DNA from: Punica granatum
Lineage: Eukaryota; Streptophyta; Magnoliopsida; Myrtales; Lythraceae
Assembly (NCBI RefSeq): GCF_007655135.1
Contig: NC_045128.1
Location: forward strand, 28,304,811 to 28,368,810
Reading direction: 5' to 3'
DNA: 64,000 nt
Every line of letters starts with the position of its first letter. Positions within the stretch are counted from its first letter, which is position 1. Position numbers and translations under genes: made by a program. This document shows positions 1-10,390 of the stretch, piece by piece. The notes under the pieces are model-generated. The model was not told the DNA's origin. It worked only from the letters and a program-made list of their open reading frames with translations, and did not search any database.

Positions 1-125
1 TAATTAGCAAAATTGTTAGTATAACCTTTGAAAGATACTCAAGGAGCAGAGATGCAGATTTTCTTCTGATGTTTACTGTTGATCCTTATGACTCAAACAA
101 TGATATTGTCAACAGGTCGGAAAAT
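1..125 (+). repeat. 3' flank of a MYB copy lying upstream of the window
   Basis: This stretch matches 43429-43553, 23814-23942 and 58239-58367, which lie about 200 bp downstream of MYB-related gene copies. It therefore implies another MYB copy just before position 1. No coding function is seen. The match stops where the long LTR-like element enters at 126 and resumes at 3064. Confidence 0.8.
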
Positions 126-2908
126 TGTGAGACCCGATAAATTTTTTTTAAAACATGCATAAGTATACTTACATATGTTTATATATATATATATACACAC
201 GCATTATAAACATACGCTGGAGAGAAGAAAAAAATATGGGTAGGAAAGGGGCCCACGTGGCCCTCAATTCCCCAAGCACCCCATCTCCACCGCCTTTCCC
301 TTTCTTTTTCTTTCTTTTCTGTATTGTTCGGCTGGAAGAGAGACGAAAACAGAGGAAACAGAGCATACGAGAGAGAGAGAGAAGAGAGAGAAGGCCGAGC
401 GAGCTGAAGAGGAAGGCGAAGAGAGGGACAGCTTCGGGGAGCTTCCGAACCGGGCTTAAGCCCCGTTATTTCTCTTACCTAAATGAAGACTGGTGCGGGT
501 AGAAATGGAACAGAGGAAAGAGAAAGAGAGAGCTAGGCTTGGGCTCTTGATGTCAGTGTATTCTCCTTACCTTCGACATTCCTATTCATTGGTCTACATA
601 CGAATTGAGTCGGTTTTTCTTCGCTCTAGCTCAATGTTGCAGTATTGAATGTGAGAAATGAGAGAAAGTTTGGTTGAGACTCGTTAATGGCTGCTTGATG
701 TGTAGATGTTATTAGTTCGAAAATTTGATATGGTTACACTCCTCTGATCATTTGAATGGCGTAACTTTTTACGGAATTGGATTTCGTTATACGGTTTGAA
801 AGTTATCGCAATTTTAAATTTCTGAAAATCATAACGAAACGTCAACTTCGACCTGCATTTTTGAATTGATTTCTACATGTTTTGACACGCCGTTTGTTTC
901 TAAAACATAGCCCACGCTATAAGCTTTCCAAAGACTCTGAGATGGTGGTATTCGGAGTTTTATAGAAGGAGAACTGAACCCCCGAAATTGGGCTATTGCA
1001 CAGTCCGGGACTGTTCTGCAACAGCCCGCACCAGCAACTTCGGGAGGCTCGTTTGACACGCTCCGATCTCCGTTTTTACTGATTTTTACGCCTAATGACT
1101 CGTATTTCAATTTCCTATTTTCAGTAATTTTATGGGATTTTTCTGGAAATATCAGTATACGATGTATTTTTGGAAATAAATGAAAATTGTCGGTTTTGGG
1201 TCTCGGGAGAGCTGAAACATATCCTTGGTTTTCTGTTTTCATTTTCAGATAACTTAAAGACAATTTACATACTGAAATGCATGTGCTTGGTATCGATTAA
1301 GTCGGTTTCATAAGACTTGAGTATCTTCATCCTTGAGAGGGAGTTTGATTTTTATACAATTTGATTGAGCTAATTATGATAGAGATTATGATATAGGATG
1401 TAATTCTTTACGATAATGAGTGTTAATCAATGTGGTGATCCTAGTGTGAATTAGAGAACTTGTTATGTGCTTATAAATTGGTTTCTTGTTAAATTTAATA
1501 TCTGTCAGGGATGGAGTATACAAAAGCCATGTATCTCGAAAACTTGAACTTGGTGATTTATTAATGGGAGTTACCGGTGAGTACTTTATTCCATTGTGAA
1601 ATGATATATATATATATATATTATGTGAATACTCTATTATCTTGTAAAATGATGTATTATAGTTATATAAATTATTTAGGAAGAATATTGTGATAGTTAG
1701 AGATTAAGAAATCGGTCTTGCTATATTGTATGAATTGATTTGACAGATATTGCCCTTTTAGGTTTATTTTGATTTGAGATATGCAGTGTGATTGTATATG
1801 TTGATTGTGTATGAGATATGTGATGATAATATGATACCATTGTAATGTGATTGAAATTGTACTTGTGTATGGTTATATATGAGGTGCGATGGCATGGTTG
1901 CAATTGTTTATGTTTGTGATTGTTATGTGATTATACCCATGGGACCGCTGATCCGGCGGTATATAAATAGGATGCCTAGACCGCTGATCCGGCGGGATAC
2001 AAAAATGGACGCCTAGACCGCTGATCCGGCGGGATACAAAAATGGACGCCTACATCGCTGATCCGGCGGGATACAAAAAGGGATGCCTGGACCGCTGATC
2101 CGGCGAGATATAAAATGGACGCTTAAACTCCTACTGCCGGAGGATAATGGGCAACCCCCGCTTATGAGAAAGGAAATGAGGAATTTGTGGATATGAGTGC
2201 GGGGTCACGGTACCGTCACAACTCTATTGCGAGGAAATGCAACCCTATAGCTATATTGATTGGTTTGTGTTGTATATTGTTTGACTTGTATGATTGTTGG
2301 AGATGTGTTGTTTGTGGAGATTGTTGGAAATGTGATGATTGTTGAGATTGTCTGTAATTGTTCTATGAAAACCGTGTTGTTGCTAGAGTTTGATCTGTCA
2401 ATTGATTGTATTGTGAATTGCTATGAAATGCTAATGAATGGATGTTTAATGTTTATGTGGTATTGGGTATTAGAGAAACGGTTGGAAGGGTTGTGTGAAT
2501 TGGTTAGTAGAACTTAAATTTAGTTATTATATTAGATATAATTATTATTATAGTTTGTGTATATATATATATATAGTGTATGTATTAGCTGATCGTTGGA
2601 TTAGATGTGATGATATTAGTTATTTGAATATTTAGTTATTTGCAATTAAATATTTATTTAATAATGTCATTTTACTTTGGAATATAGTATTCACTAAGAT
2701 GCAGCTCACATTCTGCATATATTTTTTTTCAGATGAGCTAGGAACTAGACTAGCATCACAGGAGAACTTTTTGGACATCGGGGATTAGCTCGAAGGACTA
2801 GGTAGGGACCTTAATTAATAAATATTCATTTTGTATAAAATGTACTGAATATGTTACGATCCGAAATTTTTGATTAGTTGGTTGAGTGAGGTGGTTTCTT
2901 GGGAAAAA

Positions 2909-2939
<31 letters not shown>

Positions 2940-3063
2940 AGAACTTGCTGAATTGGTTATATATTGGGAAATTATGAAAAGCAGGTTCTATATGGATAGT
3001 TTATGTGATATTGGATATCGAGGAAATATAGGGGAAACTCTGCTGAATTTTCGGGTCGTGACA
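126..3063 (-). mobile_element. Long (2.9 kb) solo-LTR-like element, unique to module A
   Basis: The element begins TGTGAGACCCG and ends CGGGTCGTGACA. These are the reverse complements of the ends of the elements at 9305 and 49899, so it lies in the opposite orientation. Removing it restores the flank seen in the other modules (ggaaaatt / ttccaacc). The target duplication is unclear: only aatt is shared, allowing one substitution. It holds a GC-rich minisatellite (1942-2135), a G-box CACGTG at 254-259 and a purine-rich stretch at 340-430. No gag, pol or other retroviral-type protein is visible, so a solo LTR or non-autonomous element is most likely. Confidence 0.7.
1942..2135 (+). repeat. Minisatellite, about 37-bp unit, 5 copies
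   Basis: Units of the form ccgctgatccggcggg, then an A/T-rich part, then ggacgcctaga begin near 1945, 1981, 2018, 2055 and 2092, with a degenerate sixth unit after 2125. It is the same array, in reverse orientation, as that at 11290-11660 in the nested element. This marks it as part of the LTR-like family rather than an independent satellite. Confidence 0.85.
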
Positions 3064-3146
3064 ATTTTCAACCTCGTGCCCTGTCTGGTTGTGGTTATGG
3101 AACACACTACATTTGAACGGGGTATCGTATATGGGCCAGGGGAGAA
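3064..3146 (+). repeat. Resumed 3' flank of the upstream MYB copy
   Basis: The flank interrupted at 126 continues here and matches 43552-43633 almost base for base. Nothing coding is recognised. Confidence 0.7.
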
Positions 3147-3591
3147 TGATGCGGTAGAAGACGCGGCAAGTCGGTACCTGGAGAAAAATAGGATCTGACA
3201 ACCCTATTTCGAAGAAAACGGCATTCGGAGCAAAACTCGCTACTTCGCCGTGATTTTTCAATATTTAAGACAAATTCCATCAATTAGAGTCTCAAACAGG
3301 CAATTTATGTTATTTAGGACGTTTTTACAATTTTAGAAAAGTTTATGTTTTTTATGCAATTTAAGCATTTTTAAGACATATTTAAGCTTTGTACAACCCT
3401 AGGATTGAAGGAGTTGAATTTCGGATTTATCAATAAAGTTGTAGAGCTACCGTGCTCTTTCTTCCAATTTCGGATTTGTTTTCGAGTTTGATACCTATTC
3501 CTGGTATTCCCAGAATTAACAGGTGATAGAATGTTGTTGTCTGGTATTCGTGCGCAAATCAACGGATCGCAATTTAGGTTCCGCTGCGTCA
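3147..3591 (+). mobile_element. TRIM-type solo LTR (module A)
   Basis: This is a 445-bp unit starting TGATGCGG and ending CTGCGTCA (TG...CA). It matches 43634-44079 on the same strand, the reverse complements of 22767-23212 and 57193-57637, and the better preserved element at 33854-34368. The following bases (gtttagtactggaacc) resemble a decayed initiator-Met primer binding site when compared with the copy at 34306, so some internal sequence may remain. No matching target duplication is visible. The copy at 43634 has the same flanks, so this insertion predates the A/C duplication. Confidence 0.7.
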
Positions 3592-3731
3592 GTTTAGTAC
3601 TGGAACCGACGGTTAATCTTAAACTAAATCAGTGTGGTTGCTTGAAAAATAAGAAAAATTGTTTATAATGCTTATAAGTTGGGTGGTCTTCTTATGTGAC
3701 GTCCCGCCAATATAGGCATGGATGAGCTCAA
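3592..3731. other. Spacer between TRIM LTR and Helitron-like element
   Basis: No gene is seen. The stretch is shared with 44080-44219 and ends in ctcaa directly before the putative Helitron 5' TC. Confidence 0.6.
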
Positions 3732-4017
3732 TCTATATATGTATATATATACTAATACTAAATATAAAAGTGCGTATCTCATCAATTTATTTATTCACAT
3801 TTCACTTCTTAAAATACTTCCACATATATTTTAATATTCTCATAATACCCTCATATTTATTCGAGAGATATACTCGAAGCAAATCACTAGTAGAGTTCAT
3901 CTTAAAAAATCTATAGGTTTGGTTGCTAAAATGGAGAAACATCTTATCTGATTCCTTTGTGATTACCGGGCTTTTCAAAGAAGAGCTATACAATGATTAT
4001 GATGTAAGAAGTTCCTC

Positions 4018-4076
4018 TCTCTCAGTTGAGAAGGATCTCCTCAACTGAGAGAATGTGAATGTGACATTCTCTGTTA
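4018..4076. repeat. Two adjoining short hairpins
   Basis: Positions 4018-4030 (tctctcagttgag) pair perfectly with 4040-4052 across a 9-nt loop. Immediately downstream agagaatgt pairs with acattctct across 7 nt, sharing bases with the first stem, so the two hairpins are mutually exclusive at the overlap. The pair is kept at 24635-24690. It is partly deleted in module D near 59070. Confidence 0.7.
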
Positions 4077-4315
4077 CTTTGTCTAATTTTAATCACACCA
4101 TTCAATCTTGGGGTTGAAGCCGCCTCAGAGTTCTTTCTCCTTTTAAGTATGTGAAACATAACTGTTCAAGGAAATGCCCCTAGGAAATCATTATATTTTC
4201 AAGTGATATTTTTATACCCAAAAGATTTTCCAAATATTGGTAGAATTGGATCATATGGTTGTGCACTGTATTGAAATCATAATAGTCACCCAACCTAAAA
4301 AAGGAAAAAGAAAAT

Positions 4316-4365
4316 CATAATAATAATAATAATAATAAAATAATAATAATAATAATAATAAATAA
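4316..4365. repeat. (AAT)n microsatellite, module A
   Basis: This AAT tract is at the same place in all four Helitron-like blocks but differs in length and in added AAAT units: 24936-24989, 44873-44935 and 59343-59404. Confidence 0.85.
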
Positions 4366-4944
4366 AAGAATTCTCTCCCTCAATGCCCAGCAAATTATCG
4401 AAATGGATTTTTCTTGTAACTGCGAGCCCCATACTATTGATGGGTCTATCAAGACCATTACTGACTGAGACCAAGAAAATAGAGTTGGATTATGCATTGC
4501 CTCAATTTTATTTTTTTTCCTTTTTGGATAAGCCGGAGCAATGCCTCGATTTTAAAGCATGAATAGAGAATTTATGCATGCATCATTAAAATGGCTCTGA
4601 TACCACTTGGTTTATTACTATTACACTAATGTTCCACATATATGGTATCAATGAGGTACTAGCTTTAATGCCCATGTTTTTGCATTTATATGTGGTGTGG
4701 AGGTTCAACTATTTGTCAAAGATGAATGATTATATTAGCTCTCCTTCTTCTTTTTTTTTTTTGTTTTGGTGAATAGCTCTCCTCTTTTTTCTTTTATTTT
4801 TTCCTTCAGTATCTTTGCATATCCACATTAATGGTTAGGGCTGGCAAAGGAAATGTTTATTAATGTTTATGTGAATTTTATTATAAGAATTATTTATGTT
4901 GGAAAATCATTATAGACTATTTTACGAATTTTTTGTTGTATGAT

Positions 4945-5612
4945 TATTATGTGAATTTTGCATATTACGTATATATACATATGTATATTTACACCTCATC
5001 AACTCTTCTCTCTCGGTCTCATTGAATTTATAAGCATTGAAAATATGTGATTATATACAGTAGATATTTTTTAAAATTCTTTTAATTCTATAAATAATTT
5101 TTTTTCTCTCATTTCTTTTATTGCTTTATTCAATCGTTATCGATATCGACAATATGATAAATGAACAAGAGACATGAAATACGTTGCACATGAGCAAAGG
5201 AGAAGGCCAACCGTGAGCTCTCGCCATCTAACGGAGCTCTATCATCAATCGGAATCTACTTTAAATATATATAATAGGTGTGAATTTTGCATATTACCTA
5301 TATATACATGTACATATATATACACCTCATCAACTCTCCTCTCTAGGTCTCATTGAATTTATAAGCATTGAAAATATGTGATTATATATAATAGATAGTT
5401 TTTATATTTTTTTCATTCTATAAATAATTTATTTTCTCTCATTTCTTTTATTTCTTTATTTAATTGCTCTTGATATCGAGAATATAATAAATGAACAGGG
5501 AACAAGAAAGGACTTCGCACCACGAGCTGAGGGAAAGGCCAACGGTGAGCTCTCGCGATGGAACGGAGCTCTGTCATCAATCGGAATCTACTTTAAATAT
5601 ATATATATATAT
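4945..5612. repeat. Two tandem copies of a ~335-bp segment, module A
   Basis: Each half runs from gtgaattttgcatatta through acacctcatcaactct and ggtgagctctcgcgat to tctactttaaatatatata. The halves differ by scattered substitutions, so the tandem event is older than the module duplications. It recurs near 25630-26290, 45563-46230 and 59961-60620. Confidence 0.75.
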
Positions 5613-6339
5613 ATATATATAATAGATATTGAATAGTAGTTGTTTTTAAAAACCAATTATATGGTGGAATTTTCTTTAATTTTATTAAATATTTGTATCA
5701 TTATTTCAATTTTAGTCCTTACCAAAATATATTATATTATATTAGTTAAAAGTGTGCCATCGTATTTCTTAATATTGACAAGAACATACCCTTTGATCTT
5801 TTCTGTATTGGGCTTTTATAATTAAATTAATATGTAGTTGGGGGAATGAGTCTTCCAACCTTTCACACACCATAAACTATGTCAATTCTCAGATGACGTA
5901 GACCTACGCCTTATTAATTTTTGTAGTAAAAAACTTTTGTTTGTGAGCAGTGTCGCGTCACGATATTTCAATCCAAGAAATCGCTTGCACATACGAAAGT
6001 GCAAAATATAGTTACTAACTAACGGTACAAGAAGTAATTTTTTGAATATTTTAAATGTAATTTTACTCTGAATTAAATTAATTATTTTTAGTTTTGGTAA
6101 CATACATTCTGCTCTATTTAAATAATAAATTATCAATTGATTTTACAGATTGATTAAGTAACTTATATTTATTGGTTTGCTACAGTAATCCAATGAATAA
6201 AATAATTAATTGTGTTATATATAATTATGTTTTTCTAATGAAATTTAAATTTTGTATATATTTCTTAACATTTTATTTACATGCATTTGCAACTCTATCA
6301 AGAAATTTTTCACTTGCAACGCACATATAGATTCACTAG

Positions 6340-8040
6340 TATATATAAATCTAAGAAAGCAGAGTTGAGGTGGCTTCGTTTGATAGTCTCGAATGCCTGG
6401 TTTACCCAATGAAATTTTCTTGATATATTGATTCTTTTAGTTTCTCTATTGTAATTTTTAGTGAATCCCAATGTTTTAAATATTTTAAATATTTTATGAC
6501 ATGATCTAGATAAAACATAATATTATTTTCTAATGAGTTGCTGTTGTTTACAAAATATTTAATTAATCCCAAACTTTTGAGCTTTTTAAATTAGATAAAT
6601 ATCTTAAGATAAGATATCAATATAATAAAACTTTTTTGAGAAAATTTTATTATTTACATAATCTATCTATCTTTCTTTCTATCTGTTTATTTTATTTATT
6701 TATTAATGTTATCTACTTCTTTATAAAACCAAACACTCACTCTTTGGTCTCACTTTTGTTTTTTAAGTTATTCATTACCCATTAACTCTAATTCATTATT
6801 ACCATTAAATTTTCCACAAAATATTAATTTTGTTGAATAGTTTCCAAATCAACTTTCTCCTCCCCTTATCTAATGGACATACACCCAACTCCTTTTTTTT
6901 ATTTAAGTTTACAAGTTTTATTAATTTATGAAGGGAGAACGAAAGTATGTCTAATTTTCATTCTCTTCAAAATGCCCTTTGTAAATAATTATTAAAAAAT
7001 TAATATCCATTACATCAAGCGTGAGTTAGAGATTAATTAATAAATGGCGCCTCATCTACGCATTTCGTGGGATTATTATTCGATTATATAATTTACATAT
7101 AATAAATTATTAGATAATTATTTTAATATATTGTGCATGTAATATATTAATATCATGGATTAATTACAATTATGTTATCTTTTTTTTTTTGAGAATTTTA
7201 TTGGTTCAATTAATGTGGTGGTTTAATTAATGCAAGGGGTTAATAAATGTCAATTATGTAATAAATGAAAGTGCTTAATTAATTTCATGAGGTATGTGAA
7301 AGTTTGAATCACGAGAAACTGAGGGTTTGAAGATTGAACCCACAACATTAATCTTACTTTTCGTTTTGTAATTATATATTACCTAAAAATTTTAAATAAT
7401 TTATTTAACCACCAACTACGCACTTCCCTTAATCTCTTTCTCTCCCTTTCTCTTATTCTCGCTCTCCTCACGTTATCCTCTCACTCCTCTCTACATGCAC
7501 CATTATCTCTTAATTGATATTCATTGATCGAGGTTTCTAATAGACAATAATATTTTAATTTTTAAGGAAAAATTTTATCACATCTTAAAATTATAGAAGT
7601 GTTTACTACGTAACACAGCTCATGAGTATGGTTCGATTTTCATTGATTGATGTTTCTAATAAACAATAATATTTTAATTTTTATGAAAAAATAATTATCA
7701 CAGCTTAAAACTATAGAAATGTTTACTGCGTAACACTGCCGCGTGAGTATGGTTCTTGTATGTAATTATGAAAGAGGCTTATGAATGTTACTGAGGATTT
7801 TTCAAAATCTTTTATACTTTCCGTGCCCCATCTTTTATAATCTCTTTTAACCCCTATATATTTTAAATTTCTTTTTCCAATAGACGCACATCGTAAAATA
7901 GCAGTATAAGATTGGCTTCTCAATATTTTCGCTTCGGTTCAAGAGAAGCAATTATACCTAAAACACTTCTTGGCGGTTTGGCTTTCGAAATGGAAAACAA
8001 GACAAGAGACACCTTTCACAGATCGATCTGTAGTACTATC
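6340..8040. other. AT-rich spacer, no gene recognised
   Basis: Reading both strands shows only short, low-complexity reading frames. The homologous stretches are 26954-28660, 46898-48590 and 61285-63010. A short reading frame on the minus strand at 5882-6136 is kept in all four modules, but this is explained by recent duplication. Two imperfect ~115-bp tandem copies (cattgat, gtttctaata, tgtttactacgtaacac) lie at about 7521-7632 and 7640-7755. Confidence 0.7.
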
Positions 8041-8042
8041 AA

Positions 8043-8135
8043 GATTCTAAAAGCATCTCCAATGGGGTCCCGACTCGTAGGCCCCTAATTAGTAGGGACA
8101 TCCCCCACGGGCTCTGGGACATCCATTGGAGTTGC
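8043..8135. mobile_element. Small inverted-repeat (MITE-like) remnant
   Basis: The left part gcatctccaatggggtccc and right part gggacatccattggag form an imperfect inverted repeat of a kind common in plant MITEs. Related copies are at about 28665-28745, 48585-48665 and 62998-63095. A similar subterminal sequence (gaccaatcaatgg) appears at about 35870-35900 on the far side of the MULE. No target duplication was established. Confidence 0.4.
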
Positions 8136-8223
8136 CCAGCTTTTTGGCCGCAAAATGAGGCAGCCACGTGGACCGCCGAGCCCACCTGCCGATCATTGGT
8201 GCCCCGCCCACGGGGGTGTGTGG

Positions 8224-8395
8224 TTTCTGATAGATGCACTGTCTTATGAATGGCTTTTTTAGCCAGGCTGGACAACGAACTAAATAAAACCAAATTTTCA
8301 TTCATCCGCATCCCCTATATTCTTTCTGCTGCATAACGCTAATTGATCCTCCTAGTCTTCCTAGATTCACCATTGGATTTTATATTATCTTTCTG
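8224..8395 (+). promoter_or_regulatory. Orphan copy of the MYB promoter (module B entry)
   Basis: The order of words is tctgataGatgcactgtcttat, ttttcattcatccgcatccc, tatattct, tgatcctcctagtc and tagattcaccattggat. This parallels the region about 220-330 bp upstream of the MYB start codons (16028-16160, 40260-40400, 53070-53190). No MYB exon follows here. Equivalent orphan copies are at 36019-36180 and 48795-48960. It looks like a relic of an older gene duplication. Confidence 0.6.
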
Positions 8396-9299
8396 ATTGA
8401 TATACACCATCCGATAAGCGCATCATCTGCCAGAATATTCTAGCCTACGGGTGGATGTGGGTTGGCGGGGAATTTTCCTTTGTTTGGATATTATTTTATG
8501 AGGGAAAGAGAGGTGAGGGAAGGGGAGGTAAATGTATTAGCCTATCCAAACAAAGAAAGTGTACCCCTTCCTTTCCTTCCATTTTTTGCAACCCAAATAT
8601 AGTGTAATCTTTATTCGATCCCACCAACAGTATGCAATCGGGATCTCCCAAATAAACTTCTAGGATACAAAATGAAATCAATCCCGTTGGAACGTACAGA
8701 TGTTGTATGATCACATAATATTGTTCTAAATCTTCTGCAGTAGACCGAGAACAAGAGAGATTTGAAAGAGATGAGTAGAGAGGGGAGACAAGAGAGGAGA
8801 GGGGAGACAAGAGAGGAGAGGTGAGACGAGAGAAATTTTGGTGTGAATATTTCGCTTATACCATCAAATGTGGGTTACATCAATTTTATAAAACAATTGT
8901 GTATCTCTTCGAAAAGAAATGTCCATCCGGATTGTCAGTGATGACTTTACTCGCAATAGTTAATGTTTTTTTTCCCTTTCAGACATATTAATTAGTAATA
9001 ATTCTCATCTCTCAAAATTTAGAATAATATTTTTCAATTTTTACATATTTATCCCATTTTCCAATATTGTGATAACTATGGGTCAACTTCAATTAATGAA
9101 GTTTGAAAGTTCCCCAACAATCATCCCCAACACACAATAAATCTATTTTTTAAATATTATTTTCCTAAATTATTACTTGTTTAATAGTATTATTTATTAT
9201 TATGTGGTATCCCGTGCATATTCGCCTACTATATTATAGATCCTCTAAGAGCGTTTGCTTTGCTCACCCTTCTATTTTCATTACGGAAAATATCATAAT
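8396..9299. other. Spacer upstream of the long LTR-like element
   Basis: No gene is recognised. The stretch holds a GA-rich repeat (gagagaggggagacaagagagga, about 8770-8830) whose copy number differs among modules B, C and D (36570-36610, 49360-49400). It ends with catta, then atatcataatacttg, the target of the LTR insertion. Confidence 0.7.
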
Positions 9300-10149
9300 A
9301 CTTGTGTCACGACCCGAAATTTCGACAAAATTTCCCCTACATTTTTTCAATATCCTTTATCACATAAACTAGTCATATAAAAACATGTTTTCCATAAACC
9401 CAAAATATATATATATAATCAATCTAGCAACCTCTAATATATATATATACTTCTCAAAAGAGAGTAATTTTTCTCAATCACATCACTAAACCATCTAAAC
9501 AAAAGTTTCAGGCCATAATATATTCAAATACATTATATACAAAAAGAATACCTATCAAATAACTAAGGTCTCTACCTAGTTCTTCGGGCTAATCATCGAT
9601 GTCCAAAATGGTTATCCTATGCAGCTATAAACTTATCTAGAAAAATATATGCATGGTATGAGCTGCATATTCCAAAGTTAAATAAATTATTATTAAACAA
9701 TATATATATTAGATTGCAAACAACCAAATATTCAAATAAATAATACAATCACATCCAATCCAATTATCAGCTCACCCGCACGCATATACAGTATAAATAT
9801 ATATATATATAAACTATAATAATAATTATATTCAATAAAGTAACCAATTTTAAGTTCTATTAACAAATACACACAGCTCTTCCAATCATTTCTCTAATAT
9901 TCAATATCACATAAACATCAAATATCCATTCATTGAGTGTTTTATAAAAAGTCACTACGCAATCACTTAACAAATCAAGTTTCAACAACAACACGATTTT
10001 CATCGAACAACCTCAGACAATTTCAACAAGCATCACATCTCCAGCAAGCAGATAAGACAAATAATATACAACAAAACCAATTAATATAGCTATAGGGTCA
10101 CATTTCCTTACGACAAGTTAGGACGGTACCGTAACCCTGCACATCTCAT

Positions 10150-10262
10150 TCAGGCCCCATTTTCTATCAGCCGGGTCCAGCGGCCGTTCGGGCCCCATTT
10201 TCTATTCCGCCGGGTCCAGCGGCCGTTCGAGCCCCATTTTTTATTCCGCCGAGTCCAGTGGC
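10150..10262 (-). repeat. Three-unit minisatellite of the outer element
   Basis: Units read ccgccgggtccagcggcc, then gttcgggccccattttctatt, about 37 bp each. They are diverged from the ccgccggatcagcgg units of the nested element. The module D copy has two units (about 50755-50822) and the module C copy two to three (about 37978-38055). Confidence 0.75.
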
Positions 10263-10390
10263 CTATGGCTATAGTTAAACAACAATACAAGTATAATCAA
10301 TTGCAACCATGCCATCTCACCTCATATATCATCACACACAAACACAATCCCAATCACATTATAATGGCAGCATGTTATCATCACATATCT

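Larger units (their letters stand above)
3732..6339 (+). mobile_element. Candidate non-autonomous Helitron (module A)
   Basis: The 5' end TCTATATATGTATATATATA follows an A. The 3' end reads TTGCAACGCA, then ATTCACTAG, followed by T. This fits Helitron insertion between A and T and a 3' CTAG end. The sequence before the end looks like a decayed GTGCAACGCAC hairpin, but the stem is imperfect. No Rep/helicase is encoded. The module C copy spans 44220-46897. Modules B and D keep the 3' end (26953, 61284) but have a different 5' part. Confidence 0.5.

Noticed and set aside
829..1263. A 144-codon minus-strand frame inside the first LTR-like element
   Set aside because: No retrotransposon or host motif is seen, and the frame is not kept in the other family members. 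Probably chance.
126..3063. Interpreting the element as a TIR DNA transposon because its ends are inverted (GTGAGACC/GTCACGACC)
   Set aside because: Sister copies have 5-bp duplications (acttg, tatct) and TG...CA ends. That fits LTR elements, whose ends are also short inverted repeats.
5882..6136. An 84-codon minus-strand frame kept in all four modules (also 26496, 46440, 60827)
   Set aside because: The conservation follows from recent duplication of the whole block. The composition is AT-driven and no family motif is visible.
8039..8311. A 90-codon minus-strand frame over the CTCCAATGG element
   Set aside because: It overlaps a repeat-like sequence and is broken in other modules.
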